Below are positions 20,330-30,905 of a stretch of DNA of 64,000 nt, one piece after another. The position numbers and the translations under genes are program-made. This DNA is from Kappaphycus alvarezii. Its lineage: Eukaryota > Rhodophyta > Florideophyceae > Gigartinales > Solieriaceae. Every line of letters begins with the position of its first letter. Position 1 is the stretch's first letter. Location: contig NADL03000471.1 in assembly GCA_002205965.3 (NCBI GenBank), forward strand, positions 248,001-312,000, read 5' to 3'. The notes beneath the pieces were generated by a model. That model was not told the DNA's origin and ran no database searches. It worked only from the letters and a program-made list of their open reading frames with translations.

Positions 20330-21990
20330 TTTATCTTGAGTGTACACCGACTGACCGACTATTCAGTTAAGAGCTAACTGGATGGACCACATCGGTCACG
20401 TGCAGTGGGGCCCGCGATATGATGGCCATAGCCACCGACGACCACAAAGTGCAACTGATACGCTGGTAGATGCGTGTGCGAATCGTAGCGTCCGAGGTGT
20501 GGCATTTCGTGGCTACACGTGGCACAAACTCTTCGATAAATAATGCAGTATCCGGAGAAGGGGCACCGAGGGAGTCGAAAACCAGAGGTTGGAATCGGAA
20601 ACCTGGGTCCCGGGAGGGCAGAGAGGGGGGACCAGGCGCCTTGACAGCTTGTGCTGTAGGTCCTGGATCTTGCGATGGTGCATGAGGGCGGCAGCCCCAC
20701 CGGCGACTTGCGTCGCTTTGGTGATGGAGGTCTGCTTGAACGGAGACGTGACGGCGACGTCACATGCAATGGGTCGGTCTGGTAGGGCAGGTTCAGTGTC
20801 ACGGGGGGATGCACGAGGAGAATGTCAGCGGACCTGTAGTCCGTCCCGGGGAGGAGATTCTCAGCTTCGAACTCGTAGTCAAGGCCGGCGGCACGGAACA
20901 CGTGCCACGCGAATACATTGCGAACGGAGTTGTGGCGGTGAATGCGCCCGAACTCTGAGACGCAGCGGTCGGCGGCATGGTCACCGTGGACATCCATGTC
21001 CTGCTGGCAGTGGTGGCATTTCAATGGCACCGAGTCTGTGTAGACTGGGAGACCGAGGTGCCTGCGCAGCATGATGCTCCAGTGTGCTGATGACACCTTC
21101 GTCGCTGTGGTGGGGTGGGCCCATAAGAAAGCCGCCGCACCGGTGTTACGGAAGGCCAAGCCTCGAATCCGGCGACGTGTGGACGTGTCGGAGTGGCAGC
21201 TAGGATGTGGCACTCTCTTCCATAGTTCATCCTCCCAAAACTCCTTTGCCCTGGCTTCTTGCTGCGCCCGATTTAGATGAGATTGCAGGTTGACGGGCAT
21301 GGCGGCAAGGGAGGCGGGTTCAAAGGGGCCTAGGTCGGTGGCAAACGGGTCATCTTGGATCTGTCGGACGAAATCGCGCAGGGGCCGGCGTGCCTGGTTG
21401 ACGAGGAAATGTCGGTCACCCCGTGCCTGTTTCCCAAGGACGGCGACGGAGCGGGGTGTTGCATAGTCAGCGGTGCGTAGGCGGGCGGGGCAGCTTCCAG
21501 AATGCTGGCGGCGACAGCCGCGTGCAGTGCAGGGCCAATCCTTGAGAACCCGTGCCCCCCGAGACGGAGTGGGAGACAAGCTTGTTCCCATGCGTCGTCG
21601 GTGAGGGGGACCTTATGGAGCGTGGCGTAAGCGGCTCGCTGCACTGAGTCGAACTCCCTTGCAGGCTCCGCGGCATGCTGAGGGTCCGCAAGCCGAAAGG
21701 CGTGAAGCACCCGGCATGCGGATGCACATAAGCGGTGCATGTGGAAGCGGGCCCTGGGGTCTTGGACCCTTTCCAGCAGCGCCAGGGTGCGACGGCACCC
21801 CTCTATCTTGCTGCGTAAGAATGTTTTCGTGAAAGCAGCGTTACCCAACGGGGCCCCGAGGAGCTCGAAACCATCGCCTGCGCATTCTGCAAGCGGGAAC
21901 TCGGCCAGGAAAGCAGCGCGATCAGCTGGCGGAGTGTGCGGCCAGGAGATGCGTGTCTTGCGAGGGTTGTACAATATGTACTACCCCAGG
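20330..21990 (-). mobile_element. 3' part of a non-LTR retrotransposon
   Basis: The minus strand carries the end of a reverse transcriptase (P-R-K-T-R-I-S-W-P near 21965, F-E-L-L-G-A-P-L-G-N) and the long helical region after it. A Cys/His zinc-binding segment follows, then a possible PD-(D/E)xK-like R-S-A-D-I-L-L motif. The catalytic palm (Y-x-D-D) is not present, so the copy is 5'-truncated near 21990, where a GTAC cluster starts. A second copy of its last ~150 bp is at 42505-42660. Confidence 0.7.
20374..21974 (-). pseudogene. Non-LTR reverse transcriptase C-terminal region
   Basis: Two overlapping frames (21974 to 21330 and 21591 to 20374) need one frameshift near 21450-21480 to join. 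The zinc-binding part reads C-H-H-C-Q-Q-D-M-D-V-H-G-D-H-A-A-D-R-C near 21010, followed by R-H-N-S-V-R-N and G-T-D-Y-R-S-A-D-I-L-L. This order (RT thumb, CCHC-like finger, endonuclease-like fold) is typical of elements whose endonuclease lies after the RT. The last ~110 codons are out of frame; in another frame V-A-G-G-A-A-A-L-M-H and F-D-S-L-G-A-P are visible, as in relatives. The product would be non-functional. Confidence 0.7.
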
Positions 21991-22125
21991 GGTACTTGAT
22001 GTACAGTACTGTACAGTACTGTACGGTATCAGCGTACTGTACTAAATGTTTACCTGGTGCTGTACGCGCTGTACGGTATAGTCTGTATTGTACAGTACTG
22101 TACTGTATAGTCCGTACAGTAATCT
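21965..22125. repeat. GTAC-rich palindromic cluster
   Basis: About 160 bp with many overlapping GTACAGTAC/GTACTGTAC words, such as TGTACAGTACTGTACAGTAC at 22000-22019. It marks the 5' truncation point of the adjacent non-LTR element. Confidence 0.8.
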
Positions 22126-22172
22126 CACACTCCGCCGTACGAGTTTACAAGGAATTGTAGTGAGACACATGT

Positions 22173-22246
22173 ACCGTTTGGGCTTACCAGGAACTGTAAT
22201 GTGGAACATACCGTTTGGGCTTACCAGGTACTGTAATGCAGCATAT
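22173..22246. repeat. 37-bp tandem duplication
   Basis: ACCGTTTGGGCTTACCAGG...ACTGTAATG occurs twice in tandem (22173 and 22210). Confidence 0.7.
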
Positions 22247-23410
22247 AGTGTAAAAACTTTCCAGCGAAACGACGGAAGATGAGGGACTTTGCCACAAAGT
22301 CGCCGCCATTCCTGGCCAAGCTCTACCTAGAGGCCCGAAACTGGGTTGACATTTTGTGCCGCTAGCCTTTGACTCCCTGCGTTCCCCGTCTGCGACCATG
22401 CCAAAGCTACATAGTTGACAACTACGTGGCCGTTATCGCGGCCGCGATCGGAAGCTCCGAGGCGAACGCAACATTTCGGCTTCACAACTGGAGCTGTGCC
22501 ATCTGGTCCACGTGTCCAGCTTCAGTGATTGGTCGTGGTCCGCAACATGCAGATTTTTGCCTCTCCTTGAAAAGCAGGTTAATTTTTAGTGGCAGTTCAG
22601 GTTGCACTTGTTTAGCCTGTTGAAAAAGCACTGAATGTCATCTTATCATGAGGGAGAAACTGCGACCTTAAAGTTTAATGTGGGTATGTTAAACACGCAC
22701 ATCCCTACAAAATTGTTGCTGTCTGTTTTGGTACACACGGAAATGGAGCTGTTTGGTGACAATTCAGCAGCGACTTGAATGCAATGTAGGGCAAGCAACA
22801 AGCAACAATCAACAAATTTATAACCCAAATACAGAAATTCCTGGGGTCGGTTACACCCTAACCAGTTTCTTTTTTTGCAGCCTTCGCGAGGGCTGAGATA
22901 TGTAAGTGACTCCTAAGGTCGTGACCAGACGGGAACGATCTTAAAAATTTACGACAGTTTGGTGGACTCTAATGCTGTGCAGTTCGAGCGTATGGACTAG
23001 AACTGTAGTGAAATTACCTGTTCCGTAGGATATCAAAGACCTTGCTACACAATTTACACGTAAACTCTTTTTATATTTCTTCCTCTCTATCCTACAGTAA
23101 CTATCCGTCATTACCACCTGTGCGGTTCTAAAGCGCACTGCAGTCCGAGAATTCCCGCAATCGTCGAACCCGGTCATGTTTCATTTTTGTCCTTCCGTTT
23201 GAAATAGGATCCTTCGACTCTTTGTTTAAGGCCATATTTGACTTGCAACTGTGTTGTATCAGGCGAAAAAGGAGCTATCGGGACCTTATCGGGGCTCCCT
23301 TTAAATCTTTCTCCTCCGTGGATTTGAGATCTCCTTCCTTTTCTAGTTGCAAAATTGAGAGGGGGAGCCGTCAAATCTTTGTTTCTCTTTGAGCTCTTTC
23401 CTACACCTAG
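22247..23410. other. no gene seen
   Basis: No recognisable coding or repeat structure up to the 5' LTR of the next element. The last five bases, CCTAG, are its target-site duplication. Confidence 0.5.
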
Positions 23411-23838
23411 TGTAACAATGTCTCTGTTACACCACTGTGTAATAGAGACTTGTTCGCTGTCGCTATTCCAATTCTCTACTACACAGTGGTGTAACAGAGA
23501 AACTGCATCGTCTTGAATGAACTTAGAAGTTTTCTTTTCCTTCAATGTTTTTATTTGACGTGGAGCCCCACTTCATCGTATTATTTACATAGTTATATTC
23601 TGGATAGTACAATTCTATAGTTATACCTCTACTTTGTAGTACGTTCTACTCAGCTAATAAAGTATAGAATTTCTAGAGTCGAGCTACAGTATTATCTATA
23701 TATAAAGAGGGCTCATCTGGATTCTTGTGGGAATCCAGGTACAATCCATACACCCTTTGCCCCCAACTTTCTGAAACCCACTACTATCCTCCCTACAGTT
23801 CCTTTACCAGCGCCCCGGCTGCCTCACTCTCTGTTTCA
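23411..23838 (+). repeat. 5' LTR
   Basis: TGTAACAATG...CTGTTTCA. It contains a near-perfect 28-bp inverted repeat (23421-23448 and 23473-23500, one mismatch, 24-bp spacer) in the U3-like start. A TATATATAAAG box lies near 23697. Confidence 0.95.
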
Positions 23839-23839
23839 C

Positions 23840-23847
23840 TGGTAGCA
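23840..23847 (+). promoter_or_regulatory. primer-binding site, initiator tRNA-Met type
   Basis: TGGTAGCA starts one base after the LTR and complements the UGCUACCA 3' end common to eukaryotic initiator tRNA-Met. Ty1 and Ty3 use the same primer. Confidence 0.65.
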
Positions 23848-24694
23848 TCGCCTTCGCCGGTTCCGCTGCTTTTTCGCTTTCGACTTGCTCTAGTTCGAGG
23901 TTTTCTTACACGTGTATTTTTTTTGGGGGTTGTTGAATTTTGGAAACATTTGGCTGACAGGTGTTACTGTAAAGAACTTCGAATACTGTACTTGTGGGCT
24001 GGAGTGCCAAGTACAGGAGAGTACCCTTTGGGCGGAGTGCCAGGTACTCCAAACCCCATTGTTCTACACAGGATGCGGTTACTAATTGGAGAGCTAGGTA
24101 ACAGGGAACTTGGGGGTGCAGCATAGTCTGCGTTCTCTAGTTTGTTCTGTTCAGGTAGCGTGCAGGCGTTACGAAGCTGCGTGATACTGTTCAGAATACT
24201 TAGAATGGACAGTTGGGCCTCACTAAGTTGCCTTAGTAAAGCCGTACCTCTGACCAAGTCCCATTTGAGGGTCCCCTCACAGAATTCCAGTACAATCCGA
24301 TTGCACTCGCTGGCTGTTAGCCAGGTGCACCGACTGGGTCACCGGTTCAGGTAACGCTTTAAACGGTCGACTTGGACTGGACTTGGACTAAGGGGCATGT
24401 GCTCAGAAAAGGTGCAACTTGGTTGTTGACCAGCTTAAGGTCGGCTTGAGAGGCTTCCCGATAGGGTAAGTACACCGATCGCGGTCTAAATAGTGGACTG
24501 TCGGGGATATCCCGAACGGATTGCTGAGTCAGACCGGAGTGTAGGTGTGATCAAAGCTGCTGGTGAGTCACTCTCTCCGCGGGTAGGGAGCCAACCAGTC
24601 GTCCAGGGACGAACCCTTTGCAGATTTCAACTTCAAGTGCTTTTATTCAAGTTTAGGTGTTTGTGTAAGGCTCTAAGTAAGAGGTTTGTTGAAC

Positions 24695-25474
24695 ATGTCT
24701 TTCTTCAAACCAAATAAGCCTGTGTTGTTCGATGTGACTCGGGATGCGTTGACGGCTCGGTCATGGTTGCATTCAGTCGAAAAGTACCTGAGACTTATTC
24801 AGGTGGGCCATGAAGAAGTCATCAGTGCCCAGAATGCTATCGACTTTGCTTCGACATTCATGACCGGAACTGCCGCAGACTGGTGGTATACGCTTGTGTC
24901 CGAGAATGCTGTTCCGCCTACATTGGAAGCTTTCAAACTCCTGGTTGAGGCATACTTTTTCCCCAAGGACAGTGTCATTTGAGCTCGCGACAAGCTTACC
25001 AAGATCCGCCAGAAAACGAGTGTGGTAGCGTACCTCTCAGAGTTCAGGAATTTGGTTATCAATATTCCCGCTATCAGTGAGTCGGAAAAATTGGCGCGGC
25101 TCTGTGAAGGTCTCAAACCCCACATTCTGTTGGAGGTTCGTAAAGGGAACCCATCCAAGTTTGAAGCTGCGACTACCATTGCTCTTAACATTGATGGAGC
25201 ATTTTACAGTGCAGATTTCTTCACTGGCAGAGGTGCATTTACCACCAATCGAAATGCCTCAGGTCCTGTGCCGATGGAAATCGGAAACCTGGAACGTAGA
25301 AACGATGGACAGCGTCAGAAAGACTTGATGGAGAACCGATGCTTTACGTGCCATAAGGTGTGATGTGGACCTTGGAAACACAGAAAAGGAAACGGGAATA
25401 AAGGTAACAGGGGTAGTACTCGCATAGTAGCGAACAATACACAGACAGGACACAGTAATGATTTGAATGGGTTT
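24695..25474 (+). pseudogene. Ty3 gag with CCHC-like knuckle
   Basis: ATG at 24695 (F-F-K-P-N-K-P) opens a capsid-like protein with A-R-S-W-L-H-S-V-E-K-Y-L, D-W-W-Y and L-C-E-G-L-K-P-H-I. It is broken by TGA at 24980-24982 and again at 25361-25363, inside the knuckle C-F-T-C-H-K-V-stop-C-G-P-W-K-H. It reads to TAG at about 25472 in one continuous frame otherwise. Only two stops in 260 codons show recent decay. A leader of about 850 bp separates the LTR from gag. Confidence 0.85.
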
Positions 25475-25476
25475 GA

Positions 25477-25947
25477 GTGGGAAAACTAGTTGGTCCTCCA
25501 GACTTGGTGAATACTAAGGTGAGACCAGTAGTGAGTGTGAATAGATGTACCAATGAGCAGAGTGAAACTGTTGTGGAAATCACCGGAGTTAAATCATCAG
25601 AGGAGAGGAAAAAGTCGAGAATCTCCGAAGCCGAATCTAATGGAATCATGTCTAGTCATGATCACAGCATCCCCACTGATGGACCTATACCAGTGGAGAT
25701 TTTGTTAGTACTTGAAAATAGACTGAATGAAATAGCAGTCAAAGTACTAAAGGACGATGGATACAATACAAGCGTGGTTTCAGCCGATTTCCTGAAGCGA
25801 AATAGGAACTTGTTTGAGATTCGGCGTGAACGAGTCATTGTTTGTCATACACAGAACGGAGTTACTGAGGAGGTATCCGAGATCATTTACAACGGAGCTA
25901 TTAAGTTAGGCGAACATAATTATACTTCTAGTTGGGCTGTGTCCTAA
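25477..25947 (+). pseudogene. Ty3 protease region
   Basis: A 156-codon frame with I-A-V-K-V-L-K-D-D-G-Y-N-T-S-V-V-S. The position matches the active-site loop of the element's aspartic protease (usual V-L-I-D-S/T-G), but it reads D-D-G, so the conserved Ser/Thr is lost. It ends at TAA 25945-25947, and the rest of the domain continues in another frame. Confidence 0.65.
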
Positions 25948-25965
25948 ACCAGGCATGATGTTCGG

Positions 25966-26910
25966 TTGGGAATGCAGTGGCATTTTACCCAAAATCCACG
26001 TGTTGACTATCGGAAATGGATTGGGATGGTGAAAGGTGCTTCCATTCCAGTGATTTATCCCGATGACGAAAACCGTATTGATGTGTCCAATTCGGGAGTA
26101 AAGAAATTTAGACGAATGCTGAGGCATGGGGATGACTTCGAAGTGTTTCAGTTACTTGAAGTTCACTGTATGAGAGGAGTGACAGATTTAAAGTGCGATG
26201 GAAGACTGAGCAGATTACTGGATAATTTTAAAGAGCTCTTTCAGGATGAATTGCCAAGAGGTTTTCCTCCGATTCGACCAGTTGATCATGAGATTAAAGT
26301 GGAGGAAGGAGCAAAGGCACCTCATCGACTTTTGTTCCAGTTGTCTCCATCCGAACTTATGGCAACAAAAGAGTACGTCGAGTCTCTTTTGAGGAAAGGG
26401 AAGATCAGGTCCTTTAAATCATCATGTGGAGCAACCGCTTTTCTTTGTGAAAGAAAGGGATGGAAAACCTGAAGGTGTTGTCGATTATCGCGCTTTGAAT
26501 CACATCACCAAAAAGAATAATGCTCCACTCCCTCGTTCTGATGAAATACTCGATCGACTTGGAGATGCGAGATTTTCTCCAAGCTTGATCTGAAAACGGG
26601 ATTTCATCAGATAAGGGTGAAACCAGAGGACATCGAAAAGACTGCGTTCAATACAAAGTATGGGCAATTTGAATATCTTGTTATGCCAATGGGACTTTGC
26701 AACGCTCCTGCTCCGTTCCAAACTTTGATGAACCAGATCTTCTATGATTGCATCGATGTCTTCTTGGTTTTCTATATGGATGGTCTTCTTACATTCAGTA
26801 AGAATGAGGAAGAACATTACGAACATCTGGAAATTGTATTAATGAGACTTAAGGATCACAAGCTGTACATCTCTTCGAAGAAATGCTCCTTCTTTCAGAC
26901 TGAGCTGTAG
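25966..26910 (+). pseudogene. Ty3 reverse transcriptase
   Basis: Frame 25966-26472 has L-P-R-G-F-P-P-I-R-P-V-D-H-E-I, R-K-G-K-I-R and S-S-C-G-A-T-A-F. The next frame has V-V-D-Y-R-A-L-N and L-D-L-K-T-G-F-H-Q-I. From 26617 come F-E-Y-L-V-M-P-M-G-L-C-N-A-P and the active-site box F-Y-M-D-G-L-L (26773-26784), where the second Asp of Y-M-D-D is Gly (GGT at 26782). That substitution alone should abolish polymerase activity. A stop at 26908 follows, and the thumb and connection continue at 26913. Confidence 0.9.
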
Positions 26911-26912
26911 TT

Positions 26913-27657
26913 TTGGTTTTAATAGTCGAGAAGAACGGCATTCGTGTCAATGTCAATCCTGAGAAGCTCGAAGTCCTACAAACCTGGCCGAAACCTGAAT
27001 CTCTAACGAAGTTGAGAAGTTTTCTAGGTCTAATACAGTTTTTCCGTAGGTTCTTTCCGAAGTTCTCTGCAATTGCTGCACCTCTCACAGATCTGAAAAA
27101 GAAAGGTCGAAGTATTGGGAAATGGGATCAACATTGTGATAAAGCTTTCCAGAAGCTAAAGGATGCGATGGAATTGGCTCCAATCTTAGTTGCTCCTAAT
27201 TGGAAAAATCCATTTTGTGGACATGTAGATGCTTCACAGCTTGGTGTCGGTGGAACTCTAGCAGAGTTGGATGAAAATGGAAGGGATCGTGTAATTTCTT
27301 TCTATTCAAAGAAGTTTTCACCAACTGAGTCGGACTACACTGCAAATGACAGAGAGCTTCTCGCTTTGATTAATTTTCTGGGAAGATTCAGGTGCTATCT
27401 TGAAGGTTCTGAATTTGAGATTTTCACAGACAACCAGGTGCTTAAGAGCTTCTTCACAAAACTGTTCTGAGTTTGAGATTTTCACAGACAACCAGGTGCT
27501 TAAGAGCTTCCTCACAAAACCGAAACTGAGTCGGAAAGAAGAACGTTGGCTGGAAACTCCCGGTAACTTCGGAATCTTTCCCATCACACTGAAGCCTGGA
27601 AGAATTCACGTCTTGGGAGACGCATTATCCCGAGCTCCGCATGTGATGAGAGGAGAT
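26913..27657 (+). pseudogene. Ty3 RT connection and RNase H with tandem duplication
   Basis: L-R-S-F-L-G-L-I-Q-F-F-R-R-F, G-H-V-D-A-S-Q-L-G-V-G-G and N-D-R-E-L-L-A-L identify the RT tail and RNase H. The segment E-I-F-T-D-N-Q-V-L-K-S-F occurs twice because 58 bp are duplicated in tandem (27411-27468 and 27469-27526). Since 58 is not a multiple of three, the copy shifts the frame. It resumes as P-G-R-I-H-V-L-G-D-A-L-S-R, the conserved end of RNase H. Confidence 0.9.
27411..27526 (+). repeat. 58-bp tandem duplication in RNase H
   Basis: Two adjacent copies of GAATTTGAGATTTTCACAGA...CTGTTCT. The copies differ at only a few bases, so the duplication is younger than most of the element's decay. 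Confidence 0.9.
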
Positions 27658-28947
27658 CGTGAAGTCTCAGTAAATGACGTTGAATTTTCCTACCTTGATA
27701 TTGATCAGATCATTCCTCGGTATGCTGAAGACCAGTTCTTCGGTCCAGTGGTAAAAGCCATGGAAGGAGAGTGGCCAGAGGATATGTTTCAGAAGCAGCA
27801 ACTTAGAATTCTGCCGATGTTCCGAAAAGATGGTTCCAGGCTGTTTTATAGTGGAAAGTTGTGCGTACCAAGAAGTTCAGTTTCGGATATTTTGCAAATT
27901 GCTCACGACTCGAAAGTTGGTGGACATTTTAAATTTGCGAAGACACTGTCCAGATTAGATAACTTCCATTGGAAACGTAAGAGCCGGGATGTTCGAAAGT
28001 ATTGTGAAGGATGTCTCACGTGTCAGCAGTATAAGGGCTCTAATCAAAAAAAAATAGACTGATCCAATGTCACTGGAATTGCCTGACCGCAGATGGGGAT
28101 CATTAGCTACATATTTCATTTTGAGACTACCCCTGACGAAGAGCGGTCATGATGCGATCACGACTTGGGTTGATCAACTTACTCGTCGAGTCCATTTTCT
28201 GAAATCCAAAACATCAGATACTGCTGAGGACACGGCTCGAGACTCCTTCGCGAACATCTTCAAGAACCACGGGTTGCCGGAAGATTTGACCTCATATAGG
28301 GACAGCAAGTTCATTTCAAAGTTTTGGAAGACACTGATGAATCTTTGTGGGGTGAAATTAAAAATGTCTACAAGTAGACACCAAAAACAGATGGTGCTTC
28401 CGATATTATGAATAGGATGATCGAGAACTATCTCCTTTGCTATTGCTCGTATCATCAGGATGACTGGGATGAGCTGCTTCCTTCTGCAGAATTTGCATAC
28501 AACTCGGCTGTGAGCGATGATCTGGGTATGTCACCATTTGAGATGGACTTGGGATAGACACCTAAATCGCCATTGGACTTCTTGGCTAGCAGCAGCGTAC
28601 CTCTTCAGAGTTTGGAAGACTTTCGTGCCAAGCCCAAAGTTTCTCTTGAGGATGCGCAATTTGTCCAAAAAGTGGCAAAAGTTCAGCAAGCTGCATACGC
28701 TTCAAGGCGATACAAGGTTCCAGATTATAAAGTCGGTTCAAAGTCATGGATAAATCGTTCGTTGTTTACGGATGTTTATTCTAGGTCCCAGGATTCTAAA
28801 AGGCTTGGTGCGCGCAGATTTGGGCCATTTGTGGTTAAGGAGATAATTGGTAAGAATGCTGTTCGACTGGATCTCCCTGCTCATTTTAAAATCCACCGGG
28901 TCATTCATATCATTATATACCACGCCACATTTGGAGCAGCCCAATGA
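27658..28947 (+). pseudogene. Ty3 integrase
   Basis: The zinc-binding H-D-S-K-V-G-G-H and C-E-G-C-L-T-C motif ends at 28062. The core begins at 28067: the first catalytic Asp (usual A-T-D-F-I) is Tyr (L-A-T-Y-F-I), the second remains (Y-R-D-S-K-F), and the third reads D-G-A-S-D-I where D-G-A-S-E-I is usual. The C-terminal part has W-D-E-L-L-P-S-A-E-F-A-Y-N-S-A and G-A-R-R-F-G-P-F-V-V, the GPY/F domain, ending at TGA 28945-28947. Stops separate all blocks. Confidence 0.85.
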
Positions 28948-29208
28948 CATTGCTTTACCCATTCCTACTGCACCTGCACCGCTTGAACTGCCTGGTGGAC
29001 CAGAACAGAAAGTTGAGGATATCTTGGATCATAAAAGGTTGGACGCGGTTACAATTTATTGGTTTTAATGCGTTGTGTGCCACGTCATGAGGCGGAGTGG
29101 CAACCAACGAAGGACTTTGATGATGTTACGGAAGATGGATCTGCTGTAGTAACGGATTATTTCCAAGAGTATATTCGGAAACATAATATACTCCCGCAGT
29201 ATCATTGA
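28948..29208 (+). pseudogene. Chromodomain-like end of Ty3 Pol
   Basis: After the GPY/F domain, E-Q-K-V-E-D-I-L-D-H-K, then in the next frame R-H-E-A-E-W-Q-P-T-K-D-F-D-D-V, match the start and the W-x-P helix part of a chromodomain. TAA (29066-29068) and a frameshift fall between them. Chromodomains of chromoviruses bind methylated histone H3 and direct insertion. TGA at 29206 closes the reading. Confidence 0.65.
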
Positions 29209-29226
29209 CGAGGACGTCAATAATCC

Positions 29227-29237
29227 AGGGGAGGGAA
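29227..29237 (+). promoter_or_regulatory. polypurine tract
   Basis: AGGGGAGGGAA, three bases before the 3' LTR; primes plus-strand synthesis in LTR elements. Confidence 0.75.
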
Positions 29238-29240
29238 TAT

Positions 29241-29666
29241 TGTAACAATGTATCTGTTACACCACTGTGTAATAGAGACTTCTTCGCTGTCGCTATTCCA
29301 ATTCTCTATTACATAGTGATGTAACAGAGAAACTGCATCATCTTGAATGAACTTAGAAGTTTGCTTTTCCTTCAATGTTTTTATTTGACGTGGAGCCCCA
29401 CTTCATCGTATTATTTACATAGTTATATTCTGGATAGTACAATTCTATAGTTATACCTCTACTTTGTGGTACGTTCTACTCAGCTAATAAAGTATAGAAT
29501 TTCTAGAGTAGAGCTACAGTATTATCTATATAAAGAGGGCTCATCTGGATTCTTGTGGGAATCCAGGTACAATCCATGCACCCTTTGCCCCCAACTTTCT
29601 GAAACCCACTACCATCCTCCCTACAGTTCCTTTACCAGCGCCCCGGCTGCCTCACTCTCTGTTTCA
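29241..29666 (+). repeat. 3' LTR
   Basis: Same ends as the 5' LTR and about 97% identical. The 28-bp inverted repeat has more mismatches here than in the 5' copy. Confidence 0.95.
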
Positions 29667-30905
29667 CCTAGCACCATTTAGTGGGTCAGGGATATCGAAA
29701 AGCTTACTTGGGACAGCTGCAAGGTCCGTTGACGTGGGAGAACCTAATTTTGGAGCCGAAGGAGATGAAACTTCCAGATCAATCCAGACAATATTTTCTT
29801 ACTCTCACTACCATACTCCGAATCGCTATCTTTTTTAGCTTCGTCTTAGATGATATGATGTAGAGGATAACTGTAGTTATCAGAATTGTTTCCAGTATGC
29901 TGCTAGGCTTCGGTTGTTTTACCGGCCTTTCGCAGTGACCAAAGCGCAATCTATCCAAACCGCTCCTCATATATAATGGTGTTCCTCTGTTAATCGCTCA
30001 ATGTCCAAGTAGAGCAGAGATCTTCCCTGGATCCAGTCCAATTTTACCCTTATACAGTTCACGCTCAAATCTGGCCAGGTTTTCCCAGTATGTAGCAAAC
30101 CGAAGGCAGCTAGCTCAGTGTTTAAACATCAGTCCCAGAAGTGATAATCAAGCGGGACAGACTTTCCTATAAATTGAGCAGGATTTCCACGGTACCAGTC
30201 CCAGTTCACGGGTTTCTAAAGTTTAATGGACTGGATTTTCGTCCTTCTGGTTCCAATTTCACCACTTTATTCTCCAATTGGATTGATATACACTGCAAAA
30301 ACTGTCCTTTCTATTGTAAATTATACTATAGTTTGGGGAGGCTAAATCAAGTCCCTCTACAGGTCCTCCCATTGGAGTTATAAGCACGATCTTCAATAGC
30401 CTCTGTATCGCAAATGCCATTCAAGTGTGGCGTCGGCCTTGTCCAATTTCTACCAGCAACTCGAACAATAATAGAGATCAATATGGCGAGCAAAAGCCAT
30501 ATGGCGAAAAAAAGCCATACGCAAATAGCGACCAGTAGAGGGAAAATTTTGGTCTCGATGGTTTGTGAGGTGTCAGTTGTGGGATCATTGGTGTTCCCTC
30601 TCGACCCTTTCGCAGTCGACATAGGTTCGTTTATCTTTTTTGGCTTGCAAATCGGGTCCAGATTGCAGGTCAGAATAGAATTTTAATTGGTGTCGTTGAG
30701 ATCTAGCCCACAGTTAATGGTTGTGGGCCAAGAAGAAGGAAAAAATCAAAAGGCGATGGCCGGAATGGGCAAAGTCCAGTATATGAACCCTGTCAACAAA
30801 TATCGTAGGCTGGAAAGGCTTAACCGACGCCCCAACCAGCTAAAGGGACAGAAAAATTTCCTCAAATGAATTAAAGTCAAGCTAACGAAAAAGTAGTTGA
30901 CAAAC
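29667..30905. other. no recognised gene
   Basis: Starts with the CCTAG target duplication. A minus-strand frame at 30347-30622 (91 codons, true ATG) has one strongly hydrophobic segment of about 30 residues (P-L-L-V-A-I-C-V-W-L-F-F-A) that could cross a membrane. It has no family resemblance and is not called. Confidence 0.4.

Larger units (their letters stand above)
23411..29666 (+). mobile_element. Full-length chromodomain Ty3/gypsy retrotransposon
   Basis: A 6.26-kb element flanked by CCTAG (23406-23410 and 29667-29671). It is bounded by LTRs of 428 and 426 bp starting TGTAACA and ending TTTCA. Between them lie a primer-binding site, gag, protease, RT, RNase H, integrase, a chromodomain-like end and a polypurine tract, all in the Ty3/gypsy order. 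LTRs differ at about a dozen positions plus a 2-bp indel (about 97% identity). The coding part has several stops, two or more frameshifts and catalytic substitutions. Confidence 0.95.

Noticed and set aside
23411-29666. Repeat-induced C-to-T mutation as the cause of decay
   Set aside because: LTR differences include several transversions and both directions of transition, without a dominant C-to-T/G-to-A bias.
30347-30622. Small membrane protein on the minus strand
   Set aside because: One hydrophobic segment and an ATG, but no homologue recognised, no context and a length expected by chance.
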